Shown: one piece after another, positions 32,893 through 40,718 of the stretch | Layout of the letters: every line of letters starts with the position of its first letter | Position numbering within the stretch: position 1 is the first letter of the stretch | Assembly (NCBI RefSeq): GCF_013363995.1 | Contig: NZ_JABWGO010000012.1 | Location: forward strand, 1-64,000 | Length of the DNA: 64,000 bases | Direction: 5' to 3' | Origin: Nonomuraea rhodomycinica | GTDB lineage: Bacteria; Actinomycetota; Actinomycetes; Streptosporangiales; Streptosporangiaceae | Translations under genes and position numbers: made by a program | Notes under the pieces: generated by a model | Told to the model about the DNA's origin: nothing | Database searches by the model: none | What the model saw: only the letters and a program-made list of their open reading frames with translations

Positions 32893-34002
32893 TCAGCCGC
32901 CGGAGGTGTCGGACTCGGCGTCGTCGGGCACGGCGCCGTCCCACGGGTCGTCCAGCCAGCCGTCCGGCAGCTGCACCTTGCCCCGCTCGCCGGACTTGCC
33001 GCGCGGCGTGTCGGTGTTCGGCGGCCACGGCTGGTCGTGGTCGAGCCGCGCGAGCCCCTCGCGGAGCTGGTCGAGCGACTCGGCCGAGGCCAGCTCCCGC
33101 CGCAGCTCGCCACCCACCGCGAAGCCCTTGAGGTACCAGCCGACGTGCTTGCGGAAGTCGGCCACCGCGTACCGCTCCACGTCGAAGCACTCCACCAGCC
33201 CCTCGGCGTGGCGGGCCATCATCGCGGCCACCTCGCCGAGGGTGGGCCGGGCCCGTTCGGCGCTGCCGTCGAAGGCGTTGGCCAGGTCGCGGAACAGCCA
33301 CGGCCGGCCCAGGCATCCGCGTCCCACGACCACGCCGTCGCAGCCGGTCTCGGCGACCATGCGCAGCGCGTCGTCGGCGCACCAGATGTCGCCGTTGCCC
33401 AGCACCGGGATCTCCGGCACGGCCTCCTTCAGCCGGGCGATCGCCGACCAGTCGGCCACGCCGCCGTAGTGCTGCTTGGCCGTGCGGGCGTGCAGCGCGA
33501 TCGCCGCGACGCCCTCCTCGGCCGCGATGCGGCCCGCGTCGAGGTAGGTCAGGTGGTCGTCGTCGATGCCCTTGCGCATCTTCATCGTCACGGGCAGGGA
33601 TCCCGCGTTCGCGACGGCCGCGCGCAGGATGCGCCGCAGCAGATGCCGCTTGTACGGCAGGGCCGAGCCGCCGCCGCGCCGGGTCACCTTGGGCACGGGG
33701 CAGCCGAAGTTCAGGTCGATGTGGTCGGCCAGGTCCTCCTCGGCGATCATCCTGGCCGCCCGGCCGACCGTGTCGGGGTCCACCCCGTACAACTGGATGC
33801 TGCGCGGCGACTCCGACTCCGCGAACCTGACCATCCGGAGCGTCTTGGGGTTGCGCTCGACCAGCGCCCGCGTGGTGATCATCTCGCACACGAACAGCCC
33901 GCCGCCCTGCTCGCGGCAGAGCACCCGGAACGGCGCGTTCGTGATGCCCGCCATCGGCGCCAGCACGACCGGCGGCCACACCCCCATCGCCCCAATCTTC
34001 AC
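32893..34002 (-). CDS. dusB: tRNA-dihydrouridine synthase (DusB type)
   Basis: A 369-residue FMN enzyme that reduces uridines in the tRNA D-loop using NADPH. PPVVLAPMAGITNAPFR is the FMN-binding start. HIDLNFGCPVPKVTRRGGGS carries the catalytic Cys, and VTMKMRKGIDDDHLTY and PVLGNGDIWCADDALRM are further family motifs. I use the GTG at 34002 because VKIG precedes GVWPPVV in relatives; an ATG at 33987 is the alternative. The last 40 residues are acidic and variable. It lies 82 bp from the divergent ACT-domain gene. Confidence 0.94.
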   Translation of the reverse strand: MKIGAMGVWPPVVLAPMAGITNAPFRVLCREQGGGLFVCEMITTRALVERNPKTLRMVRFAESESPRSIQLYGVDPDTVGRAARMIAEEDLADHIDLNFGCPVPKVTRRGGGSALPYKRHLLRRILRAAVANAGSLPVTMKMRKGIDDDHLTYLDAGRIAAEEGVAAIALHARTAKQHYGGVADWSAIARLKEAVPEIPVLGNGDIWCADDALRMVAETGCDGVVVGRGCLGRPWLFRDLANAFDGSAERARPTLGEVAAMMARHAEGLVECFDVERYAVADFRKHVGWYLKGFAVGGELRRELASAESLDQLREGLARLDHDQPWPPNTDTPRGKSGERGKVQLPDGWLDDPWDGAVPDDAESDTSGG

Positions 34003-34084
34003 CTGGACATTTGTAGCGCAGGTCCGGCCATGACCGGTATTCGCCGATAGGCTGGGAACGGCATCTTCGCAGGGGAGGGGAAGG

Positions 34085-34720
34085 ATGCTGCTTCGCGTCC
34101 GCATCGCGCTGCCCGACCGTCCGGGGTCGCTGGCCGAGGTCACCCGGGTTCTCGGGGCGGCGGGGGCCGACATCACCCAGGTCACCGTCCTCGACCGGGG
34201 CGCGGGGCAGGCGGTCGACGACATCACCGTGTTCTGCCCCGAGGGCACCCCCAAGGACGCCCTGCGCAAGAGCCTGGAGGGCATCGACGGCGTCGCGGTC
34301 CAGGGCGTCTGGACCACCCGCGAGGCGCCCGGCACCTATCCCGAGCTGGAGATCCTCAAGTACATCACCACGGCCGGCGACCGGGCGCTGACCACCCTCG
34401 TCGACTCGCTGCCCGTGCTGTTCAGCGCCGACTGGGCGGCCACGGCCGCCGAGCACGGCGTGCTGTACGCGAGCTGGCGGGCGCCGCAGAAGGTGCCGCT
34501 GCCGGAGACCGTGCCGCCCCGCCCCGCGGCGGCCACGCTGGAGGGCGGCCTGCACGTCATCCACGCGCCGCTGCCGCCGCTCGCGCTCACCCTGCTGCTG
34601 GCCCGCTCCGACGGGCCGGCCTTCCACCGCATCGAGGTCCACCGGCTCACCCGCATCCTGGAGATCTTCCTCAGCCTCCCGGCGACGGAGCGCAGCGTGG
34701 CCCGCCAGCTCCGCAAGTAG
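34085..34720 (+). CDS. ACT-domain protein
   Basis: A 211-residue protein preceded by a strong GGGAGGGGAAGG ribosome binding site. The N-terminal ACT domain is clear: RIALPDRPGSLAEVTRVLGA then AGADITQVTVLDRG. Standalone ACT proteins bind amino acids and may act as sensors. The C-terminal 110 residues (ILKYITTAGDRALTTLVDSL and GLHVIHAPLPPLALTLLLAR) do not match a domain I recognise. It is 94 bp upstream of the tRNA cluster, whose probable -10 box TAGAGT is at 34798-34803. Confidence 0.9.
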   Translation: MLLRVRIALPDRPGSLAEVTRVLGAAGADITQVTVLDRGAGQAVDDITVFCPEGTPKDALRKSLEGIDGVAVQGVWTTREAPGTYPELEILKYITTAGDRALTTLVDSLPVLFSADWAATAAEHGVLYASWRAPQKVPLPETVPPRPAAATLEGGLHVIHAPLPPLALTLLLARSDGPAFHRIEVHRLTRILEIFLSLPATERSVARQLRK

Positions 34721-34814
34721 CCCCTCGCGGCGCTCCCCGAAGAGCCTTCGCGGCGCTCCGGGCGCGCGTGGAGTGAGCATCCGGTCGGAAAACCCGCTAG
34801 AGTAGTCGGGCAAC

Positions 34815-34886
34815 GCGGAAGTGGCTCAGTGGTAGAGCATCACCTTGCCAAGGTGAGGGTCGCGGGTTCGAATCCCGTCTTCCGCT
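34815..34886 (+). tRNA. tRNA-Gly (GCC)
   Basis: Cloverleaf with acceptor GCGGAAG/CTTCCGC, D-arm GCTC-AGTGGTA-GAGC, anticodon loop TTGCCAA and T-arm GCGGG-TTCGAAT-CCCGT. 72 nt including the discriminator T. The 3' CCA is not encoded. Confidence 0.97.
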
Positions 34887-34899
34887 CGGAGTTGGCCTC

Positions 34900-34970
34900 G
34901 GTGGAGTGGCCGAGAGGCGAGGCAGCGGCCTGCAAAGCCGTCCACACGGGTTCAAATCCCGTCTCCACCT
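34900..34970 (+). tRNA. tRNA-Cys (GCA)
   Basis: Cloverleaf with acceptor GGTGGAG/CTCCACC, anticodon loop with GCA between CT and AA, and T-arm ACGGG-TTCAAAT-CCCGT. The discriminator is T, as required for tRNA-Cys. 71 nt, no encoded CCA. Confidence 0.97.
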
Positions 34971-34974
34971 CCAA

Positions 34975-35046
34975 GGACGATTAGCTCAGCGGGAGAGCGC
35001 TTCCCTGACACGGAAGAGGTCACTGGTTCAATCCCAGTATCGTCCA
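34975..35046 (+). tRNA. tRNA-Val (GAC)
   Basis: Cloverleaf with acceptor GGACGAT/ATCGTCC, D-arm GCTC-AGCGGGA-GAGC, anticodon loop CTGACAC and T-arm CACTGG-TTCAATC-CCAGT. The discriminator is A at 35046. CCA is encoded at 35047-35049, unlike the two upstream tRNAs. The three genes are 13 and 4 bp apart and form one transcript. Confidence 0.97.
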
Positions 35047-35072
35047 CCACGCCGACTTCATGGCGAACGAAG

Positions 35073-35110
35073 CCCCAGCTCACGGCGGAAGCCGGGAGAC
35101 TGGGGTTTTT
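35073..35110 (+). terminator. Terminator after the tRNA cluster
   Basis: An outer stem CCCCAG/CTGGGG (35073-35078, 35100-35105) encloses an inner CGGC-GGAA-GCCG tetraloop hairpin and is followed by TTTTT. This is the best rho-independent terminator in the window; it also faces the end of the convergent GNAT gene. Confidence 0.85.
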
Positions 35111-35126
35111 CGCTGTCCCGGGTCGC

Positions 35127-35612
35127 TCACTCCAGCGGCTGCTCCAGCCAGTACGTCATGCGGGCGAGACCGGCGGATTCGAAGAAGGCCAGCGCACGCT
35201 CGTTGAAGGCCCAGACGTCGGTCATCATGCGGGTGCAGCCCACCTCCCTGCCGGCCGCGCGGACCGACTCGACCAGGGCCGTGCCCACTCCGGCGCGGGC
35301 CAGGGCGGGATCCACGGCGATGTGGTCCACGAAGATCACGTTCCGGGGGTGCACGAGCGCGTCTCCCGGGTGCCGGCGGACGGTCGCCGTGACGTAGCCG
35401 ACGGCACGTCCCGCGGACTCCGCGACGAACCCGAAGGTGTCCTCGCGTTCGAGGAAGGCGCGGAAGATCGGCACCAGTTCGTCGGCCGACGAGGGCGTGC
35501 GGAAGAAGTCGGGCCGGTTCTCCACGTGGAGGGCGTGCACGAAGTCGTTGAGCTCGGCCAAGGTGGCGGCATCCGCCGGCGTCGCGGGGCGGACCCGCAC
35601 GGGTTTCGTCAT
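35127..35612 (-). CDS. GNAT-family N-acetyltransferase
   Basis: A 161-residue protein starting MTKPVRVRPATPADAATLAE. The acetyl-CoA site is IAVDPALARAGVGTALVESV, preceded by NVIFVDHIAV. FNERALAFFESAGLARMTYW is the C-terminal motif B. Its ATG overlaps the stop of the upstream small gene by four bases (ATGA), so the two are translationally coupled. The substrate is not predictable. Confidence 0.92.
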   Translation of the reverse strand: MTKPVRVRPATPADAATLAELNDFVHALHVENRPDFFRTPSSADELVPIFRAFLEREDTFGFVAESAGRAVGYVTATVRRHPGDALVHPRNVIFVDHIAVDPALARAGVGTALVESVRAAGREVGCTRMMTDVWAFNERALAFFESAGLARMTYWLEQPLE

Positions 35613-35917
35613 GCCTCAGAGGATGACCTTGGCCGGCCCCCGGCACCATCGGATGTCGTCGCCTGCTCGCCGAAGGCGATCACGATGTACCGGCCGTTGG
35701 CGTAGCTGACCACGGGACGCCCGAGCAGGTCGCCCACCCTGCGGGCCACGCCCTGGAACAGCTCCACCATCTCCGGCGTGTCGGCGCTCACCCGGAACCG
35801 GCCGCCGGACCTGAGGTGCTCGGCGACGAGGGGGACGAAGTTGGCCTCGGCTCGGACCTTCTCCTCCGCGCTGAGCGGGGTGTGCCGGGCGGCGGGCTGC
35901 GTGCCGGGAGGGCGCAT
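35609..35917 (-). CDS. Small hypothetical protein coupled to the acetyltransferase
   Basis: A 102-residue protein from the ATG at 35917, with GAGGAG seven bases before it. The middle EEKVRAEANFVPLVAEHLRS and VSYANGRYIVIAFGE look like a compact alpha/beta domain. I do not recognise a family. The four-base overlap with the acetyltransferase start suggests the two act together, for example as enzyme and partner or substrate, but nothing in the sequence proves this. Confidence 0.75.
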   Translation of the reverse strand: MRPPGTQPAARHTPLSAEEKVRAEANFVPLVAEHLRSGGRFRVSADTPEMVELFQGVARRVGDLLGRPVVSYANGRYIVIAFGEQATTSDGAGGRPRSSSEA

Positions 35918-36110
35918 CGCTGGTCTCCTCATGATCGCCGGGGGTTACAGCATGCCATCCGTGCGCCCCTCGGACCAATCGGGTGTTGACCTCGATCTAT
36001 ATCCAAACCTCTATGGATCTGTCGCCTATATCACTATTGGACAACTTCGTCCGGCGTCTGGTCTGCTCTTCTGCGCACGGAGATCGCAACGAACGACATG
36101 GAGCTGTTGA

Positions 36111-37070
36111 ATGCGGCATATACGGAAAGTCCTGACGAGGCTGGGAGCGCCGCTTCTGGCGGTCTCCACGGCGTTCGCCGGGACCGTCATCGGCACGGGA
36201 CCGGTCGCCGCCGCCGAGCGGGTCACGGCCACCGCCCAGCCGCCCGGCGTCGCGCCCGGCGACGTCGTCAAGCGGCTGCGCGAGCTGGAGACCGCCTACC
36301 AGGGGCGCATCGGCGCGTTCGCCCTCGACACGGGCACCGGCAAGACCCTCGCCTACCGGGCGCACGAGCGGTTCCCCAGCCGTTCCACGTTCAAGGCGAT
36401 CCTGTGCGGAGCGATCCTCGACAAGGCCCGCCGGACCGACCCGGGCCTGCTGGAGCGGACCCTTCGCTGGACGAAGGACGACGTCGTCGCCGACTCGCCG
36501 GTCACCGGCCTGCAGGAGAACATCGACAACGGCATGACCGTCGAGCGGCTGTGCCACGCGGCCATCACGGTCAGCGACAACACAGCCGGTAACGTCCTGC
36601 TCAAGCAGATCGGCGGACCCGCCGGGCTGACCCGGTACTACCGCTCCCTCGGCGACCCGATCGGCCGGCTGGACCGCTGGGAGCCCGAGCTCAACGTCTG
36701 GAAGCCGGGCGAGAAGCGCGACACGATCATGCCCGCGCTCATGGCGCGCAACCTCCAGAAGATCACCCTGGGCGGCGCCCTGAAGGCCGAGGACCGGGAC
36801 CGGCTGAACGGCTGGCTGCGCGCCAGCGTCACCGGGACCAAGCGCATCCGCGCCGGGCTCCCCGCCGACTGGACCGTCGGCGACAAGACCGGAGGCGCCG
36901 CCGGAGCGTACGCGCCGGGCAGTGACATCGCCGTCGCCTGGCCGCCCACCGGCGCGCCGATCGTCATCGCCGTCTACACCAACCGCACCGACCCGGACGC
37001 CACCATGGACAACGGCGTGGTCGCCGCGACGGCGTCCGTGCTGGCGCGGGGACTGGGCAGGATGCCCTGA
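36111..37070 (+). CDS. Class A serine beta-lactamase
   Basis: A 319-residue exported enzyme. The signal region (RLGAPLLAVSTAFAGTVIGT then GPVAAA) begins with RHIRKVLTRLG and lacks a clear twin-arginine motif. All class A motifs are present: STFK with active Ser92 and Lys95, SDN at 155-157, EPELN at 191-195 with the general-base Glu, and KTGG at 259-262. It should hydrolyse penicillins and perhaps early cephalosporins. GGAG is seven bases before the ATG. A TTGACC box at 35986-35991 with an AT-rich stretch 18 bases later may be its promoter. No BlaI/BlaR genes lie nearby. Confidence 0.96.
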   Translation: MRHIRKVLTRLGAPLLAVSTAFAGTVIGTGPVAAAERVTATAQPPGVAPGDVVKRLRELETAYQGRIGAFALDTGTGKTLAYRAHERFPSRSTFKAILCGAILDKARRTDPGLLERTLRWTKDDVVADSPVTGLQENIDNGMTVERLCHAAITVSDNTAGNVLLKQIGGPAGLTRYYRSLGDPIGRLDRWEPELNVWKPGEKRDTIMPALMARNLQKITLGGALKAEDRDRLNGWLRASVTGTKRIRAGLPADWTVGDKTGGAAGAYAPGSDIAVAWPPTGAPIVIAVYTNRTDPDATMDNGVVAATASVLARGLGRMP

Positions 37071-37086
37071 CCGGCCCCCGGCGTCC

Positions 37087-37974
37087 TCAGGAGGCCGAGT
37101 CGTCGAAGCTGGCGTAGTAGGAGGCGGCCATGTCGTCGCCGCCGTGGCCCTGGGCGGCGGCCCGGCGGAAGCGCTCGGCGCCGGCCGCCGCCACGTCGAG
37201 CCGGACCCCGGCTCCCTCGCCGGCCTGGACGATCAGCCGGGCGTCCTTCTCCGCCGTGGAGACGGCGAAGCTGGGTGAGCTGAGGTCGCCGTTCAGGATG
37301 AGCGCGGACTTGGCGCGCAGGTAGCCCATGTCGAGCGGGCCGCCCTCGACCGCGTCCAGCAGGCCCTGCGGGTCCACCCCCAGGGCCTTGGCGAGGGACA
37401 GCGCCTCGGCCGTGCCGTGGGTGACCGCCAGGACCCAGCTGTTGACGACCAGCTTGAGGCGCGTCGCGCTCGCCTGCGCGCCGTCCTCGCCGGTCCACAC
37501 CGTACGGCTGCCGACGGCCTCGAAGACCGGCTCGACCTGGTCGCGCGCCCCGGCGGGACCCGCCGCCAGCACGACGAGCTGCCCGGCCTCGGCCGGCTGC
37601 TTGGTGCCGAGCACCGGGGCGTCGAAGAACGCCAGCCCCTGCTCGCGGGCGAAGGCGGACAGCTCGCCGACGGCCTCGACCCCGGCGGTCGTCGACTGCA
37701 CCCACGCCATGCCGGGACGCAGGGACGGCGCCGCCTGGCGCATCGCGTCGAGCGTCGCCGGGCCGTCGTACAGGATGGTGAGCACGACGTCGGCGCCCTC
37801 CACCGCCTCGGCCGGGGTGCCGGCGACGTGGGCGCCGTCGGCGGCCAGCGGTTCGGCCTTGGCGCGCGTCCGGTTCCAGACGCGGACCCGGTGGCCCGCC
37901 CGGGCGAGGTTGCGGGCCATGGCGGCTCCCATGATCCCGGTGCCGAGAACGCTCACGGTGATGGCGTCGGCCAT
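37087..37974 (-). CDS. NAD(P)-dependent beta-hydroxyacid dehydrogenase (HIBADH family)
   Basis: A 295-residue protein from the ATG at 37974, with AGGAGG six bases before it. The N-terminal Rossmann fold has VSVLGTGIMGAAMARNLARA and WNRTRAKAEPLAADGA; the Arg after WN suggests NADP preference. STTAGVEAVGEL is the substrate-binding region and KLVVNSWVLAVTHGTAEALS contains the catalytic Lys-Asn segment. Relatives reduce 3-hydroxyisobutyrate, tartronate semialdehyde, succinic semialdehyde or imines. The substrate cannot be assigned. Confidence 0.92.
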   Translation of the reverse strand: MADAITVSVLGTGIMGAAMARNLARAGHRVRVWNRTRAKAEPLAADGAHVAGTPAEAVEGADVVLTILYDGPATLDAMRQAAPSLRPGMAWVQSTTAGVEAVGELSAFAREQGLAFFDAPVLGTKQPAEAGQLVVLAAGPAGARDQVEPVFEAVGSRTVWTGEDGAQASATRLKLVVNSWVLAVTHGTAEALSLAKALGVDPQGLLDAVEGGPLDMGYLRAKSALILNGDLSSPSFAVSTAEKDARLIVQAGEGAGVRLDVAAAGAERFRRAAAQGHGGDDMAASYYASFDDSAS

Positions 37975-38066
37975 GACCACCTCCTGCTGCTGCCGGTGCC
38001 ACACGGTGGCGGATCCGGTGCGATCCGATGCCCTTCGACCGTATCGGACGCCCCGACCGGACCCGG

Positions 38067-39236
38067 TCAGCGGCCCGCCGGCTGGGGGAGGGGCAGCGAG
38101 GGGCCTGCGTCCGGCGTGAACAGGTGACGGTCGAGATGGTCCACCGCGTAGTCGATGGCCCCCATCACCACGCACTCGTCGCCCAGCGCCGACGCCCGCA
38201 CCTCGGGGGTGCGCAGGCACGCCCGCTCCAGCCGCTCGCGCAGCGGCCCGAGCAGCACGTCGGCCGAGCGGGAGAAGCCGCCGCCGAGCACCACGACCTG
38301 CGGATCCAGCAGCAGGACCATCGCGGCCGTGCCCACCGCCAGGTCGTCCACGTACCGGCCGACGGCCGCCAGGGCCGCCGGGTCGCCGTCGCGGGCCGCC
38401 GCCAGGGTGAAGCCGGCCGCGTCCTCCTCGGGCGTGCCGGGCGGGACGACCGCGCAGGTGTTGAGGTGGTCGGGCGCGTCGTACCAGCGGGCCTCCGGCA
38501 GCATGACGATCTCGCCGGCCGCCGCGCCGAACCCCCGGTGGACCTTGCCGTCGATGATGAGCCCGGTGCCCATGCGCCGTCCCACGTGCAGGAACACCAC
38601 GTCACGGGCTCCCCGGGCGGCGCCGCGGCGGGCCTCGGCGAGGGCGGCCAGGCGGCTGTCGTTCTCCACCAGCACCTCGCACGGGAACATGCGCGCCAGC
38701 TCGCCCGCCAGGTCGAGGCCGATCCAGGCGGGGATCGCGGCCGAGAACTGCACGCGGCCCTCGGGGGAGACGACGCCCGTGGTGCCGGCCGCCACCAGCC
38801 ACAGGTCGGACGCGGCCCGGCCGCTGAGCGCCAGGCAGCCGGACACCGCGCGCTCGATCGCGGCCAGCCGCTCCTCCAGCGGGTCGTCGGGGCGTACGGG
38901 CTGGCGGGTCTCGGCGAGGATCTCGCCGTCCAGGTCGGAGAGCGCGGCCCGGATGTTGTGCCCTCCTATGTCCACCCCCACGAGGTGCCCGCAGTCGGCG
39001 CGGAAGCGGTAGCGGCGGGCCGGCCGGCCCATGGTGCCGGGGTTCGGCGGCACCTCCTCCACCCAGCCCAGCCCGGTCAGCTCGTCCACGACCTCCTTGG
39101 TGGACGGCCGCGACAGGCCCGTCCGCTCGGCCAGCGCGGTGAGGGTGAGCGGCCCGGCCTCGCGCAGCGCCCTGATCGCGGCCAGCGCGTTGAGCTGCCT
39201 GAGCCGCGACAGGTCGCCGCCGCGGACGTTCGCCAT
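38067..39236 (-). CDS. ROK-family repressor of the galactoside locus
   Basis: A 389-residue ROK protein. The N-terminal winged HTH reads LTALAERTGLSRPSTKEVVD. The sugar-kinase-like part starts with LVGVDIGGHNIRAALSDLDG and ends with VVVLGGGFSRSADVLL. The usual ROK zinc site (GH, then CxCGxxGCxE) is missing: where it belongs the sequence runs GEIVMLPEARWYDAPDHLN. Only the region layout, not the ligands, is kept. The gene is divergent from the GH36 operon. AGGAG five bases before the ATG lies at the edge of an operator-like site that recurs at the GH36 promoter. Confidence 0.92.
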   Translation of the reverse strand: MANVRGGDLSRLRQLNALAAIRALREAGPLTLTALAERTGLSRPSTKEVVDELTGLGWVEEVPPNPGTMGRPARRYRFRADCGHLVGVDIGGHNIRAALSDLDGEILAETRQPVRPDDPLEERLAAIERAVSGCLALSGRAASDLWLVAAGTTGVVSPEGRVQFSAAIPAWIGLDLAGELARMFPCEVLVENDSRLAALAEARRGAARGARDVVFLHVGRRMGTGLIIDGKVHRGFGAAAGEIVMLPEARWYDAPDHLNTCAVVPPGTPEEDAAGFTLAAARDGDPAALAAVGRYVDDLAVGTAAMVLLLDPQVVVLGGGFSRSADVLLGPLRERLERACLRTPEVRASALGDECVVMGAIDYAVDHLDRHLFTPDAGPSLPLPQPAGR

Positions 39237-39242
39237 CGCCGC

Positions 39243-39269
39243 TCCTAATGTAGGTCTCCTCTGTAACTG
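39243..39269. promoter_or_regulatory. Operator-like site O2, next to the ROK start
   Basis: The 27 bases begin TCCTAATGTAG and end TGTAACTG. They match site O1 (39364-39390) at 19 of 27 positions with no gap, sharing CTAATG, AG, CTCCT and GTAA in register. The site overlaps the ROK ribosome binding site, so binding would give autorepression. Confidence 0.6.
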
Positions 39270-39339
39270 GCCATTATGCCAGCGTTCACCAGCCGGAGCA
39301 CCCCGCGTAGTGGGCGTCCATATCGTGCAATATCGGGCA

Positions 39340-39390
39340 TTGACCCTGCGGAGCGCGCGGTGCTACTAATGAAGCGCTCCTTCGTAAGTA
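39340..39390 (+). promoter_or_regulatory. GH36 operon promoter overlapping operator-like site O1
   Basis: TTGACC at 39340-39345 is followed after 18 bases by TACTAA at 39364-39369. The -10 starts an imperfect palindrome: TACTAATGAAG (39364-39374), centre CGCTC, CTTCGTAAGTA (39380-39390), with 9 of 11 arm positions paired. The site is also a 19/27 match to O2. It ends 20 bases before the GH36 start codon. Confidence 0.65.
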
Positions 39391-39410
39391 TGAGAGAGAT
39401 GAGGGACCCG

Positions 39411-40718
39411 ATGCCGTTCGCGGAGGTCGGCGAGATCAGGTGCGATCCGGAGCGGGGCCGGGTCTTCGAACACGGCTGGCAGTCGTGGAGCCCCACCGGT
39501 TCCTACCGGCTCGGCGAGACCCCGCCGCGCCCGGCGGACCGCAACGTCCAGACGCTCTGCTACCGCCCGGAGACCCCTGTCCCCGACGGCGTCTTCCAGG
39601 GCGAGGGCCTGCTGGCGATCGACCCGGGGGACGGGCCGGTCGAGGTCTGGTCCGCGCCCGGCCCGCTGGAGGTGCCCTCCATCCGGGCCCGCCGCGAGGG
39701 CGGCCGGCTCGTCGTCTCGGCCGACGGCCCCGTACGGCACACGCGCGCCGCCGACCTGGACACGGCCCTGCGCGCGTGGGCCGCCGCGACGGCGGAGGGA
39801 CACGCGCCCGGCGCGTTCCCCGCGGTGCCGCCCATGTGGTGCACCTGGTACGGCTACTGGGACAAGGTCACCGAGACCGACGTCCTGGACAACGTCCGCC
39901 TGCTGGAGCGCCACCGGCTGACGGCCGACATGATCCTCATCGACGACGGCTACGAGGCCGGCATCGGCGACTGGCTCGACCCCCGTCCCGGGTTCGGCTC
40001 GCTGGAGCGGGCCGTCGGCGCCGTCACCGGGACGGGCCGGCGGGCCGGCATCTGGACCGCCCCCTTCCTGGCCGGCCACCAGAGCCGCCTGTACCGGGAG
40101 CACCCCGACTGGATGGTCCGCGGCGCCCACGCCGGCCGCATGTGGGACCAGGACCTCGCCGTCCTCGACGTGACCCACCCCGACGCCGCCGCCCACCTCG
40201 TGGGCGTCTTCCGCGCCTTCGCCGCGCTCGGCATCACCCACTTCAAGCTCGACTACCTGTACGCGGGGGCGCTGGCCGGCCGGCGGCACGAGGACCTCGA
40301 CCCCGTCGCCGCGTACCGGCGCGGCCTGGAGCTGGTGCGCGAGGGCGCGGGACCGGACGCCACGCTGCACGGCTGCGGCGCGCCGATGCTGCCCAGCCTC
40401 GGCCTGGTCGACATCATGCGCGTCAGCCCGGACATCGCCCCGACGCTGCACCCGCGCTCGGGCGACATCAGCCAGCCGTCGCAGCTCGGCGCCCGGCTGA
40501 CCGGCGCGGCGCGCGAGTTCCTGCACGCCCGGTGGTGGGTCAACGACCCCGACTGCCTCATCGTCCGCCCCGAGGTCGAGGCCCGCGAGCAGTGGGCCGC
40601 GCACGTCGAGGGCAGCGGCGGGCTGCGCGGCTCCAGCGACCCGATCGCCGCCCTGGACGCCTGGGGTCTGGAGACCACCCGCCGCCTGCTGACGCCCACC
40701 CGGACGGACCCGTCGTGA
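39411..40718 (+). CDS. Alpha-galactosidase, GH36-like, cytoplasmic
   Basis: A 435-residue enzyme from the ATG at 39411 (MPFAEVGEIRCD), chosen for GAGGGA five bases upstream; ATGs at 39390 and 39399 are close alternatives. The TIM barrel has MWCTWYGYWDKVTETDVLDN and MILIDDGYEAGIGDW. THFKLDYLYAG carries the likely nucleophile Asp281 and MRVSPDIAPTLH the likely acid/base Asp341. It is shorter than classical GH36 enzymes (about 700) because the N-terminal supersandwich is reduced to about 130 residues. No signal peptide is seen, so it hydrolyses imported alpha-galactosides. It is the first gene of the operon and overlaps the permease gene by four bases. Confidence 0.88.
   Translation: MPFAEVGEIRCDPERGRVFEHGWQSWSPTGSYRLGETPPRPADRNVQTLCYRPETPVPDGVFQGEGLLAIDPGDGPVEVWSAPGPLEVPSIRARREGGRLVVSADGPVRHTRAADLDTALRAWAAATAEGHAPGAFPAVPPMWCTWYGYWDKVTETDVLDNVRLLERHRLTADMILIDDGYEAGIGDWLDPRPGFGSLERAVGAVTGTGRRAGIWTAPFLAGHQSRLYREHPDWMVRGAHAGRMWDQDLAVLDVTHPDAAAHLVGVFRAFAALGITHFKLDYLYAGALAGRRHEDLDPVAAYRRGLELVREGAGPDATLHGCGAPMLPSLGLVDIMRVSPDIAPTLHPRSGDISQPSQLGARLTGAAREFLHARWWVNDPDCLIVRPEVEAREQWAAHVEGSGGLRGSSDPIAALDAWGLETTRRLLTPTRTDPS

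Noticed and set aside
36111..37070. Penicillin-binding protein or D,D-carboxypeptidase
   Set aside because: The EPELN motif with the general-base Glu and SDN and KTGG in class A spacing identify a beta-lactamase.
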